Shown here: piece by piece, positions 13,510-21,049 of the stretch | Numbering within the stretch: position 1 is the first letter of the stretch | How the letters are laid out: each line of letters opens with the position of its first letter | Source of the DNA: an uncultured Collinsella sp. | GTDB lineage: Bacteria; Actinomycetota; Coriobacteriia; Coriobacteriales; Coriobacteriaceae | Reading direction: 5' to 3' | DNA length: 21,049 nt | Assembly: GCA_900545055.1 (NCBI GenBank) | Contig: UQXP01000028.1 | Span: 1 to 21,049, forward strand | The notes under the pieces: generated by a model | The model's database searches: none | Told to the model about the DNA's origin: nothing | What the model saw: only the letters and a program-made list of their open reading frames with translations | Program-made: the position numbers and the translations under genes

Positions 13510-16500
13510 TTAGTCGTCGTCGCTAGCACCCAACTGCTGCAGCAGCATGAGCGCCGCGGCCACCGGGCCGGTGCCGTCGTTGGCGTCGAGGCCGCGGCCC
13601 AGGCCGCTGCCCGCGCCAGCGCCCGCCTTATAGGGCACCGATAGCTTGCGGCTCTTGGGGAAGTTCACCGCGCCGTAGCGGGTCTTAAACTCAAAGGCCA
13701 CCTTCTTGGGCACGTCGACGCCCAAAAACGTAATGCGCCCGCCGCTGAGCGTGACGCTCTCGAGCCCCAGGCGCTCGCCGCGAATGCGGATGCGCGCGCG
13801 GTTGAACAGGTTGAGCCCCGCCAACGGCAACTCGCCGTGCGCGGCCTCGGTCTCCTCCTGCACCTCGTCGATGCTCTCCAGATCCTCGGCCGCCGCGAGC
13901 TTTCGGTACACGAGCACGCGCTGGTCCACCGCCGGCATGTACTCCTCGGACAGGAAGTAGTCGGCCGGCAGGTTGATACCCACGCTCGCCGCCTCCACGC
14001 CGGCGTCGTCATCGCCGCGCGCCTCGGCCACGGCCTGTCCCAGCATCTGCGTAAACAGGTCAAAGCCCACGCTCGACAGGTTGCCGTGCTGCTCGGCGCC
14101 CATCAACGAGCCGGCGCCGCGAATCTCCAGGTCGCGCATGGCGATGCGCATGCCACTGCCCAGGTCCTGGAACTCGGAAAGCGCGGTCAGGCGCGCCGTG
14201 GCCTCCTCGGTCAGCGGCAGCTCGCCGGGGAACATAAAGTACGCGTATGCCTGCGTGGCCGAGCGGCCCACGCGGCCTTTGAGCTGGTAGAGCTGTGCCA
14301 GACCCAGACGCTGCGAATCCTCGATGATGAGCGTGTTGGCGGTCGCGTTGTCGATGCCGCTCTCCACGATGGTCGTGGCGATGAGCACGTCGATCTTTTT
14401 GGTCGCGAACTCGACCATCACGTCCTCGACCTCGCGCGGGCTCATCTTGCCGTGCGCCACGCCCACGCGCGCCTCGGGCGCGGCTTCGTGCACGCGTGCC
14501 ACGGCGTCGTCGATGGTCTTGACGCGGTTGGACACGTAGTACACCTGGCCGCCGCGGCCCACCTCCAGGCGAATCGCCGCGCTCACCACGTCGGGGTCGT
14601 ACTCGCCCACATGCACGATCACGGGACGGCGCCCGGTCGGCGGCGTGGTGATCAGGCTCATGTCGCGCACACCGCTCGTGGCCATCTGCATGGTTCGCGG
14701 AATCGGCGTTGCCGAAAGCGTGAGCACGTCAATCTGCTCGCGCAGGTTCTTGAGCTGCTCCTTGTGCTGCACGCCAAAGCGCTGCTCTTCGTCAATGATC
14801 ACCAGGCCCAGGTTCTTGGGGTTCACATCGGCCGAAAGCAGGCGGTGCGTGCCGATCAGCACGTCGATTGTGCCCTCGGCAAACGCCTTGAGTGCACGCT
14901 TTTGCTGCGCCGGCGTACGGAAGCGACTGAGTACCTCGACCTCGAGGCCAAACGGGGCAAAGCGCTCAAAGAACGTCTCGTAGTGCTGCTGGGCCAAAAT
15001 GGTCGTGGGGCAAAGCACCATGACCTGACGGCCGGAGTCCACGCACTTAAACGCCGCGCGCAGGGCGACCTCGGTCTTGCCAAAGCCCACGTCGCCGCAC
15101 AGCAGGCGGTCCATGGGCTTGGGCGCCTCCATGTCGGCCTTAATGTCGGCGATGGCCTCCAACTGGTCGCGCGTCTCGTCGTAAGGGAAGCTCTCCTCCA
15201 TCTCGATCTGCTCGGGCGTGTCGGGCGGGCAGGCGATACCGGTAATCGACGAGCGGCGCGTATACAGATCGACCAGGTCAAACGCCAGCTTTTTGGCGTT
15301 CTTGCGCGCCTTGTTGGTGGCACGCGTCCAGTCGGCGGTGTTGAGCCTGGTCAAGCGCGGTTTATCGCCGTCGGGACCGACATAGCGCGTGATGCGGTCA
15401 ACCTGCTCCAGCGGCACGTAGAGCTTGTCGCCGTCGGCATATTCCAGCAAAAAGTAGTCGCGCTCCTTGCCGCCCACTTCCTGGCGCGCGATCTCGCTAA
15501 AGAGCGCGATGCCGTGAGTGGCGTGCACCACGTAGTCGCCCGGCTTAAACGGGAACGTGATCTGCGTAATGTCCACCTTGCGGCGGCTGCGCGCGCGGTT
15601 GGCGTCCATGCGGGCGTTGAGGTCGGCGATCGAGAACACGGCCAGGTTGGCATCGGGCACCACCACGCCCTGCGGCAAGGCGGCATCGACAAAGGTCACG
15701 CGTCCACGCGAGATGGTGGGCACGGCGGCGCCGGCGGCAGCCTGCGCGGCGCCCGCCTCGAGCGAGCGGGCGTTGAGCGCGTCGGCCTTACGCTCGCGAA
15801 TTGCAGCATGAGCATCCTGGCGGACAGCACGGTCGGCAGAATCCGCCGTCGCCACGCGCACGCGGTCGCCGATAGCGCCCGCGTTTTCGGGAGCGGCCGT
15901 CAACGACTCCTCAAAGGTAATGCCCTCATCGCCAAAGGTGAGCTCCATCGACTCGCGCGCACCGCGGTCGGGGATGGCAAACACGCAGGCGTAGCGCTTG
16001 CCCACGACTTCCTGAATGCGCGTCATAAAGCGATTGTCCGAACCCGCGATAGCCGGCTGCTCAATCTTGAGCTCCGCCGTAACCGCACCGCCAGCACGAA
16101 TCAGGCTCACGTAGTTAAGGCGCTGCTGGGCACCAAAGTCGAGCTGCTGGGCGCGCACGTACAGGCCGTCCAAGCGGTCAATCCCCGCCTCGCCGGCGCG
16201 CGCCTCGATATCCTCGTAAGCGCGCAGGCAGTCATCGAACAGCGAGCGCGGCTCGGACAGCACCACGAGTGCCTTGCCGCTCACGTGCGCCAGCGGGCTC
16301 ACGGTCTGGCCGTACATCACCGGCAAAAAGCGGTCGAGCTCAGGCGTGACGATGCGCGCATCCACCATCTCGAGCAGCGCCGCCAACTTGCTGTCATCCT
16401 GGCTGGCGCGGTAGAGCGCCACATGCATGTTGTGGACGGCGTCGTCGGTGAGTGCGAGCTCGCGACAGGGGAAGATCTCGATACTGTCCTCGTTGCCGAT

Positions 16501-17142
16501 GGTCTGGCCCGTTGAGCTCACCATGCGGCGGATGCGGTCGATCTCGTCGCCGAAAAACTCAATGCGCACGGGCGCCTTTTCCTGTGCAGGAAACACCTCG
16601 ACGGTGTCGCCGTGTACGCGGAACAGACCGGGCGCGTCGGCGGCGCCGGCATTGGTGTAGCCCATGCCCACCAGGCGCTGCGGCACCTCGTCAAAAGGAA
16701 TCTCCTCGCCCACCGCAAAGGTTGTCGACTCCCAGTAGCGGCTCTCGACCGGCGGCACGCAGCGCAGCAGCGCGCGGGCCGAGGCAACCATAATGCAGTT
16801 GTCGCCGCGCACGATGCGTCCCAGGGCCTCGCAGCGCTGCGCCACCACGGCATCGTCGGGCGCCTGCTCGCGCCACGGATAGTCCTTGCGCTCGGGGAAG
16901 CGGCACACGTGCGCCAGCCCCACATAGGCGGCAAGGCTGCGGGCGGCACGATCGGCCGCGTCCTCGCCGCTCACAATGTAGACCGTGGGGCGCGGACGGC
17001 GCGCAAACTGGGCGGCGGCCATAAGCGTGCGACCCGACTGAGACACGGCCAGCGTCACGTCCTCGCCAGAATCGAGCCCGGCCTCGACGGTCTGCAGCGC
17101 CTCGGCAGTGTAGAGCTGCGCGGCTATACGGTGAATGAGCAT
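13510..17142 (-). CDS. mfd: Transcription-repair coupling factor Mfd
   Basis: This 1210-residue protein releases RNA polymerase stalled at DNA lesions and recruits UvrA. Domains in order are an N-terminal UvrB-like module (about 1-330), a linker, the RNA-polymerase-interacting CarD-like domain from residue about 532 (FKPGDYVVHATHGIALF), and the RecG-like helicase. Walker A GDVGFGKT is at 683-690 and motif II DEEQ at 784-787. The C-terminal TRCF domain follows, with LPADYFLSEEYMPAVDQRV. Just before the CarD domain there is an Ala-rich, low-complexity segment (ALNARSLEAGAAQAAAGAAV) that I read as a lineage-specific linker. The ATG at 17142 has CGGAGGA upstream; the earlier in-frame start lies before that site. 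It is the same direction as nth, with a hairpin between them. Confidence 0.98.
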   Translation of the reverse strand: MLIHRIAAQLYTAEALQTVEAGLDSGEDVTLAVSQSGRTLMAAAQFARRPRPTVYIVSGEDAADRAARSLAAYVGLAHVCRFPERKDYPWREQAPDDAVVAQRCEALGRIVRGDNCIMVASARALLRCVPPVESRYWESTTFAVGEEIPFDEVPQRLVGMGYTNAGAADAPGLFRVHGDTVEVFPAQEKAPVRIEFFGDEIDRIRRMVSSTGQTIGNEDSIEIFPCRELALTDDAVHNMHVALYRASQDDSKLAALLEMVDARIVTPELDRFLPVMYGQTVSPLAHVSGKALVVLSEPRSLFDDCLRAYEDIEARAGEAGIDRLDGLYVRAQQLDFGAQQRLNYVSLIRAGGAVTAELKIEQPAIAGSDNRFMTRIQEVVGKRYACVFAIPDRGARESMELTFGDEGITFEESLTAAPENAGAIGDRVRVATADSADRAVRQDAHAAIRERKADALNARSLEAGAAQAAAGAAVPTISRGRVTFVDAALPQGVVVPDANLAVFSIADLNARMDANRARSRRKVDITQITFPFKPGDYVVHATHGIALFSEIARQEVGGKERDYFLLEYADGDKLYVPLEQVDRITRYVGPDGDKPRLTRLNTADWTRATNKARKNAKKLAFDLVDLYTRRSSITGIACPPDTPEQIEMEESFPYDETRDQLEAIADIKADMEAPKPMDRLLCGDVGFGKTEVALRAAFKCVDSGRQVMVLCPTTILAQQHYETFFERFAPFGLEVEVLSRFRTPAQQKRALKAFAEGTIDVLIGTHRLLSADVNPKNLGLVIIDEEQRFGVQHKEQLKNLREQIDVLTLSATPIPRTMQMATSGVRDMSLITTPPTGRRPVIVHVGEYDPDVVSAAIRLEVGRGGQVYYVSNRVKTIDDAVARVHEAAPEARVGVAHGKMSPREVEDVMVEFATKKIDVLIATTIVESGIDNATANTLIIEDSQRLGLAQLYQLKGRVGRSATQAYAYFMFPGELPLTEEATARLTALSEFQDLGSGMRIAMRDLEIRGAGSLMGAEQHGNLSSVGFDLFTQMLGQAVAEARGDDDAGVEAASVGINLPADYFLSEEYMPAVDQRVLVYRKLAAAEDLESIDEVQEETEAAHGELPLAGLNLFNRARIRIRGERLGLESVTLSGGRITFLGVDVPKKVAFEFKTRYGAVNFPKSRKLSVPYKAGAGAGSGLGRGLDANDGTGPVAAALMLLQQLGASDDD

Positions 17143-17167
17143 GCTGTTCCTCCGGCATCGCAACGCC

Positions 17168-17195
17168 AAAAGCCCGCCGGAGCAAGCTCGGCGGG
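17168..17195 (-). terminator. Hairpin with short U tract between nth and mfd
   Basis: On the minus strand CCCGCCG pairs with CGGCGGG over a short loop (17173-17195), then GCTTTT. It is about 105 nt past the nth stop and only 26 nt before the mfd start, so it could end nth transcription or attenuate mfd. Confidence 0.5.
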
Positions 17196-17299
17196 TCGTT
17201 CGTCAAATTCGTTGCCTGTCATGGTAGCGCATGGAGAGAACTCCGGCTCAAGGGCAAACCCGGCCCCGCAAAAAACGCCAGACGAAGATGCGTTCCGCC

Positions 17300-17965
17300 C
17301 TACCCCGTCACGCGCACGCTGGGGCACAAATCTGCCAGCGGACACTCGTCGCACTTGGGTTTGCGGGCGTCGCAGATCTCGCGACCGAAGGTAATCCACT
17401 GATGGTTGACCGACTCCCAATACTCGTGCGGCAAAATCTTGAGCAGATCCTGCTCGGTCTTGAGCGGCTCCTTGGCATGCGTCTTGGGACTCAGCATCAG
17501 GCGGTGCGCAATGCGGTTGACGTGCGTATCCACTGCGATGCCTTCCACGATGCCGTACCCCACGTTGAGCACGATGTTCGCCGTCTTGCGCCCCACGCCC
17601 GGCAGCTTTACAAGCTCCTTCATGTCGGCCGGTACCTCGCCGCCGTAGTCGGCAACGATCATCTGCGCGGCCTCCACGGCATGCTTGGCTTTGCTCTTGT
17701 AGAAGCCGAGTGACTTGATGGTGTCTGCCACGTCAGCCACGCTCGCCCCGGCCATGGCCTCGGGCGTGGGCCACTGGGCAAACAGCCGCGGCGTCACCTT
17801 GTTGACCTGCGCGTCGGTCGTTTGCGCCGAGAGTAGCACCGCGATCAGCAGGCGGAAGGGATTCTCGTGGTCCAAAAAGCACTCGACCGGGCCATAGCGA
17901 CGGTTGAGGCGCTCGCACACCTCGATGGCGCGCTCGCGCTTGGCGGCATTGGTCTCGCGTGGCAT
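17300..17965 (-). CDS. nth: Endonuclease III (DNA glycosylase/AP lyase)
   Basis: This 221-residue base-excision repair enzyme removes oxidised pyrimidines and cleaves the abasic site. The helix-hairpin-helix LPGVGRKTAN carries the catalytic lysine K127, and the catalytic aspartate D146 is in IAVDTHVNR. The [4Fe-4S] cluster ligands are intact: C198-x6-C205-x2-C208-x5-C214. The length is close to E. coli Nth. The ATG at 17965 has AAGGAG five bases upstream; an earlier in-frame ATG lacks such a site. The next gene downstream is mfd, a second DNA repair function, and the upstream side holds the remnant of an ABC transporter gene and then rmuC. Confidence 0.97.
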   Translation of the reverse strand: MPRETNAAKRERAIEVCERLNRRYGPVECFLDHENPFRLLIAVLLSAQTTDAQVNKVTPRLFAQWPTPEAMAGASVADVADTIKSLGFYKSKAKHAVEAAQMIVADYGGEVPADMKELVKLPGVGRKTANIVLNVGYGIVEGIAVDTHVNRIAHRLMLSPKTHAKEPLKTEQDLLKILPHEYWESVNHQWITFGREICDARKPKCDECPLADLCPSVRVTG

Positions 17966-18029
17966 AACGACTCCTTGGCTCAACGACACAACAATTTGCA
18001 TGTGCATGATTGTCCCACGTTCGGGCCCC

Positions 18030-18152
18030 TTAAGCCTCCAGGAAAGCGCCCGTCTGGCGACTCCACAGGCTTGCGTACTCGCCGCCCGCCTTCACGAGCT
18101 GCGCGTGCGTGCCATCCTCTACGATCTCGCCGTTGGCCAGCTGAAGCGCGCT
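18030..18152 (-). pseudogene. C-terminal remnant of an ABC transporter ATP-binding subunit
   Basis: Reading minus from 18152, a 40-codon open stretch ends at a TAA at 18030-18032. It translates to a typical ABC exporter tail: LQLANGEIVEDGTHAQLV, then AGGEYASLW and the end TGAFLEA. This is the segment just after the H-loop in ABCB-type half-transporters. The codon before it in frame is a stop (TAA, 18153-18155), and no Walker or signature motif exists upstream, where rmuC ends at 18193. I conclude that a deletion joined the 3' end of an ABC gene to the region after rmuC. It is too short to be functional. Confidence 0.75.
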
Positions 18153-18157
18153 TTAAG

Positions 18158-18184
18158 CAAGGGGCAGAACAAGAACCCCCCTTG
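18158..18184 (-). terminator. Weak hairpin after rmuC
   Basis: CAAGGGG (18158-18164) pairs with CCCCTTG (18178-18184). On the minus strand the tail is CTTAAAG, a poor U tract. It lies at the junction of the rmuC end and the ABC remnant. Confidence 0.35.
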
Positions 18185-18192
18185 TTCAAGGG

Positions 18193-19548
18193 CTAGTCCT
18201 CGTCCTCTTGATCTGCGAGCAGGCCGGCAGACATGAGCCCCAAGATCTCGTCGGCTTGGCCGGCATCTTCCAACGCGTCGATGTCCTTGAGCTTGCGCTC
18301 CATGACGTTGGTGCGTGTGGTGATGATGCCCTCGACCGTTTTGCCCGCGGTCTCGATCTGCTGCTGGGCGCGGCGCAGCGCCGCCTGGTAGCGCGGCAGC
18401 TCGGCCTTAACGGCAGAGAGTACGCGCAGCACGTCGTCGGTACGTTTTTGCAGCTTAAACGTCTGATAGCTCATCTGCAGGCTGTTGAGAATGGCGGCCA
18501 TGGTGCTGGGGCCGGCCACGTTGACGTGATAGTCGCGGCCCAGGGTCTCGATAAGTCCGGGGCGGCTGACAATCTCGGCGTACAGCCCCTCAAACGGTAC
18601 GAACATGATGCCGAAGTTGGTGGTCGCCGGCACGCTCAGATACTTTTCGCAGATGTCCTTGGCCTCGCGCTTGACCATCGTATCGAGCGTCTTGCGCGCG
18701 GCCGCCACGGCATCGGCGTCGCCCGACTCCTGTGCGTCGAGCAGGTGCTCGTACGCGTCGCCCGGAAACTTAGAGTCGATCGGCAGCAGCACGGGGTCAC
18801 CCTCGTCCACCGGCAACTTGACGGCAAACTCAACGCGCTCCGAGGCGCCGGGTTTGGTGGCGACGTTTTCCAGATACTGATCGGGCGTCAGGATGTCCGC
18901 CAAGATCGCACCCAGCTGAACCTCGCCCAAAATGCCGCGCGCCTTCACATTGCCCAATACGCGCTTAAGGTCGCCCACGCCGGTGGCAATGGATTGCATA
19001 TCGCCCAGGCCCTTGTACACGGCCTCGAGCTGGTCGCTCACCTGCTTAAACGATGCTGACAGTCGGTCGTTGAGCGTGCGAGAGAGCTTCTCGTCCACCG
19101 TCGCACGCATTTGATCGAGCTGCACGTTGTTGTCCTTGCGGATGGCGCCCAGCTGAGCATCGACCGTCTCGCGCACCTTGTCCAGGCGATGCTCGATGCC
19201 CTCGCGATTGGCGCCGAGCTGTTGGGCCGTCTCGCGGCGCAGGTCATCCATCCGGTCACCAGCTTGCGAGAACTCGCGTGCGATGGTCAGGTAACGTTGC
19301 TGCTCCACGGCCGCATCGGTCGTCTGCTGCTGCGCGATGGCATTGGCTGCGCGGCGGGTTTCGGCCAGCGCGACGTTCAGGGCATCGAGCGCGTTGTTGG
19401 CCTGTTCGAGTGCTGCCAGCGTTTCCGCGCTACTGTCGCCACGCTCCCGCAGCTCGGCACGCAGGCTCTTGAGCTGGAGGGCGCAGGTCACAGCAACCCC
19501 CACCGCCACCAAGGCGATCACAACAAGCACGATATCAATAGCAGACAT
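18193..19548 (-). CDS. rmuC: DNA recombination protein RmuC homologue
   Basis: This 451-residue protein has an N-terminal membrane anchor (about residues 4-24, IDIVLVVIALVAVGVAVTCAL region), then a long coiled coil (about 25-185) rich in Ala, Glu, Gln and Arg. The RmuC domain follows at about 185-400, with GNVKARGILGEVQLGAIL and the conserved VEFAVKLP, LLPIDSKFPGDAYEHLL and FGIMFVPFEGLYAE. RmuC is linked to limiting inversions at short inverted repeats and is a predicted PD-(D/E)XK-type nuclease; its biochemistry is not firmly settled. The ATG at 19548 has GGCGGAG close upstream. That role is of some interest here, since the window is rich in short inverted repeats. A weak hairpin (18158-18184) follows its stop. 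Confidence 0.95.
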   Translation of the reverse strand: MSAIDIVLVVIALVAVGVAVTCALQLKSLRAELRERGDSSAETLAALEQANNALDALNVALAETRRAANAIAQQQTTDAAVEQQRYLTIAREFSQAGDRMDDLRRETAQQLGANREGIEHRLDKVRETVDAQLGAIRKDNNVQLDQMRATVDEKLSRTLNDRLSASFKQVSDQLEAVYKGLGDMQSIATGVGDLKRVLGNVKARGILGEVQLGAILADILTPDQYLENVATKPGASERVEFAVKLPVDEGDPVLLPIDSKFPGDAYEHLLDAQESGDADAVAAARKTLDTMVKREAKDICEKYLSVPATTNFGIMFVPFEGLYAEIVSRPGLIETLGRDYHVNVAGPSTMAAILNSLQMSYQTFKLQKRTDDVLRVLSAVKAELPRYQAALRRAQQQIETAGKTVEGIITTRTNVMERKLKDIDALEDAGQADEILGLMSAGLLADQEDED

Positions 19549-19599
19549 AGACTCCGCCCAACAAACTCAATCGGTCATCAATCAAAACCGCGATCAATC

Positions 19600-20163
19600 T
19601 TACCCCGCCACACACACCGGGCGCCCGGCCCCTTCTTGGACGCCCCTCTCCTCCGCATATTCCATAATGCGGCGCGCCGTTTTCCTGCTCACCTTTGAGT
19701 CATCGCCGGCCAAGTATGCGTATACGTTTCCTTTATTCAGGCGCAGAGCACGGCAGAGGCCATAGCGCGTTACACCCGATTCCTCCAATGCTTCCAGCGT
19801 TTTCTTTCTCATCAGGGCGTTCACCCTTCTATCGGCCGCCGGCTTTTCCTTCACCGCTCTATACGCACGCCAAACGTTGGCATAACGATTAGGGAGCTCA
19901 CTTTTGGCGCATAGAGACGCCATGCTACCCGCTTGGCCGTACAAGGATAAAACGTCTCGGTAATCCTGTTCCATCCACGAGCCCTCGGATAAGCCCAGAA
20001 CGTATTCGGCTTTTCCTTGCGCCAAAGCGAGCAAAAACAGAGGCTCCGCCACGCGCGGCGCATCCGTCGTCGCCTGCTCAACCAATTTTCTAAAACTCAG
20101 CGACTGCTGTCCGGATAGCTCTCGGCAATAGCCTTTTAAGAATCCCTCAAAGGTCAGATTCAA
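19600..20163 (-). CDS. Unrecognised protein with a predicted C-terminal helix-turn-helix
   Basis: This 187-residue soluble protein is one I cannot name. The N-terminal part begins LNLTFEGFLKGYCRELSG and is helical and acidic. Residues about 123-165 look like a helix-turn-helix: SGVTRYGLCRALRLNKGNVY, then AYLAGDDSKVSRKTARRIME, which suggests that it binds DNA. I chose the TTG at 20163 because a GGAGG lies seven bases upstream; the in-frame ATG at 20181 would place that site inside the coding region. A possible promoter lies at 20207-20234. Regulators of this shape can be antitoxin-like, but no toxin-like partner lies on either side (rmuC follows, a small membrane protein precedes), so I leave the function open. 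Confidence 0.7.
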   Translation of the reverse strand: MNLTFEGFLKGYCRELSGQQSLSFRKLVEQATTDAPRVAEPLFLLALAQGKAEYVLGLSEGSWMEQDYRDVLSLYGQAGSMASLCAKSELPNRYANVWRAYRAVKEKPAADRRVNALMRKKTLEALEESGVTRYGLCRALRLNKGNVYAYLAGDDSKVSRKTARRIMEYAEERGVQEGAGRPVCVAG

Positions 20164-20206
20164 CCGAGCACCTCCGTTCATTTACTATTCTTATTCATCT
20201 TCAATA

Positions 20207-20234
20207 ATACTATTCAGTCGCACGACAGGACCAA
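20207..20234 (-). promoter_or_regulatory. Possible promoter of the HTH-like gene
   Basis: On the minus strand TTGGTC (20229-20234) and TAGTAT (20207-20212) are spaced by 16 bases, about 45 nt upstream of the TTG start. The match to sigma-70-type consensus is fair. Confidence 0.35.
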
Positions 20235-20299
20235 CAGGATGCAAGAATTCCGCTCGTGGCGATAATCCCTACACCCTAGAAGTCCTAATGTGACAAACG

Positions 20300-20722
20300 C
20301 TAACTCTCCCAGCCGGCGCGGATTGTTGTTATGACATCGCCTAGGCGCTGGCCGAGGGCTGACAGATGTTGGAGCACTTCGCCGGGCGAAGCACCGTTGA
20401 GGATGCAGGTGAGCGCATACGAGACCAAGAAAATCGCCGCAAGTCCTAGCGGAATGAGCACGATCATCGCCAATGTGCGCAGGCGCTGGCCCACGCGGCG
20501 ACGACGCGCACGACGCTTGTCGAACGCGAGCTCCTGCGCATATGAATCTTGCTGTACGGAATAGGCCTCTGGTGCCGATTCGCCCGCAGGCGAAACCGCG
20601 GGTGTAACGTTTTGCGCAGGGGGCTGGGCGGCTACCCCTTGCATTTGCATCTCCATGAGTCGTTGCTGCTGACGCAGCATGCGCTCAGCTTGTTGCTGCG
20701 GAGTCTCAAGAAACAGATCCAT
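20300..20722 (-). CDS. Small single-pass membrane protein of unknown function
   Basis: This 140-residue protein has a Gln/Met-rich amphipathic N-terminus (ETPQQQAERMLRQQQRLMEM), a Pro/Ala/Ser-rich linker at about 35-60, a very basic patch DKRRARRRRVGQRLR near 69-83, and one transmembrane helix at about 87-107. The basic patch before the helix suggests that the N-terminal part stays in the cytoplasm and the last 35 residues face out. No enzymatic motif is visible. The ATG at 20722 has GGAGG five bases upstream, which fixes the start. Its 3' neighbour is the HTH-like gene, 136 bp away, in the same direction. Confidence 0.65.
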   Translation of the reverse strand: MDLFLETPQQQAERMLRQQQRLMEMQMQGVAAQPPAQNVTPAVSPAGESAPEAYSVQQDSYAQELAFDKRRARRRRVGQRLRTLAMIVLIPLGLAAIFLVSYALTCILNGASPGEVLQHLSALGQRLGDVITTIRAGWES

Positions 20723-20973
20723 GCTGGCCTCCAAAATCGGAGCATTCGACGCTTACGACCAGCATCCCGCACCGCCATGACCGCGACAACGCAATCGCCG
20801 GCAATAGCCACAAAGTTTCTTTTGCTCAAAAGCTGTCGAAAAGCTCAACAACTCCCCTACCAGCACTTTCTCTGAGCTTTTTTCGCCAGCAATCTTTTGG
20901 CCTTCCACCCTTACGCCAACTGACCAAAATCTAACCAAAAGCTTGACGAAAATTGTGGAGACCGGGACCCCAC

Positions 20974-21004
20974 AAAAACGTGCCGCCCCAAAAAGGGGCG
21001 GCAC
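20974..21004 (-). terminator. Intrinsic terminator of a gene beyond the right edge
   Basis: GTGCCGCCCC (20980-20989) pairs perfectly with GGGGCGGCAC (20995-21004) around AAAAA. On the minus strand GTTTTTG follows. Bases 20723-20973 hold no supported gene and probably contain the promoter of the 140-residue membrane protein, though I see no convincing -10/-35 pair. Confidence 0.8.
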
Positions 21005-21049
21005 ACAATCTTTAATATCAGCTTTTCTGTAACGAGCACGCGACGACTC

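Noticed and set aside
13837..16515. An 892-codon open frame on the plus strand opposite mfd
   Set aside because: It is the antisense shadow of a GC-rich gene; its composition (His, Leu, Arg, Val repeats) has no domain, and mfd is certain on the other strand.
20753..21004. An 83-codon minus-strand frame left of the right-edge terminator
   Set aside because: It starts inside the terminator hairpin and has no ribosome site or recognisable domain.
21018..21049. Possible last ten codons of a gene (ending in TGA at 21018-21020)
   Set aside because: The stop is well placed 14 bp before the terminator, but ten codons at the edge cannot be identified or framed with confidence.
1..21049. CRISPR array, rRNA, tRNA, prophage or intact transposase
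   Set aside because: I saw no regularly spaced repeats, no rRNA or tRNA signatures, and no integrase or transposase motifs in any supported gene.

Overview
The window reads as chromosomal DNA of a GC-rich Gram-positive gut bacterium. My best guess is a Coriobacteriia member such as Collinsella. Supports are strong GGAGG-type ribosome sites, several GTG/TTG starts, a Mfd/Nth/RmuC housekeeping block, mannose-family PTS genes with UTRA-type GntR regulators, and many small intergenic palindromic repeats. This assignment is inference; no rRNA or other marker gene is present. Nearly all genes lie on the minus strand; only one GntR regulator (9947-10669) is on the plus strand.

Region 1 (about 1-10700) is a sugar-derivative uptake and breakdown locus. 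A four-gene minus-strand operon encodes PTS IIAB, IIC and IID and an FrlB/FraB-like SIS-domain protein, and ends at an intrinsic terminator (3262-3292). Upstream of it is an EamA-family transporter. Beyond that is a second SIS-domain paralogue, divergent from its own GntR/UTRA regulator. Downstream of the operon are a HAD phosphatase, a YitT-family membrane protein and a second GntR/UTRA regulator. Both SIS proteins keep a Glu-x15-His pair at residues 215/231 and 217/233, which fits the deglycases that split phosphorylated Amadori products (fructoselysine, glucoselysine, fructose-asparagine). The inferred working model is that a glycated amino acid enters and is phosphorylated by the PTS, the SIS enzyme splits it to a hexose phosphate and an amino acid, and the EamA protein may export the amino acid. 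A core TATAACGWCT recurs upstream of GntR1, the PTS operon and the EamA gene, so these may form one regulon. A different motif, GCATACAASTTA, occurs three times between SIS2 and GntR2.

Region 2 (about 10690-13300) holds a GNAT N-acetyltransferase, a threonine-aldolase-family PLP enzyme with a clear terminator, and a PAP2 phosphatase.

Region 3 (about 13500-20730) is DNA maintenance: mfd, nth, a 40-codon remnant of an ABC transporter ATPase, and rmuC. These are followed by an unrecognised HTH-like protein and a small single-pass membrane protein. A terminator near 20980-21004 belongs to a gene beyond the right edge.

The intergenic DNA is unusually structured. There are three copies of a 33-nt palindromic repeat. 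Three related elements of about 100-135 nt sit just 3' of minus-strand stop codons; two of them are alignable and show paired compensatory base changes, as expected of a folded RNA or functional hairpin DNA. There is also a 119-bp element bounded by perfect 17-bp inverted repeats, and several short perfect palindromes.
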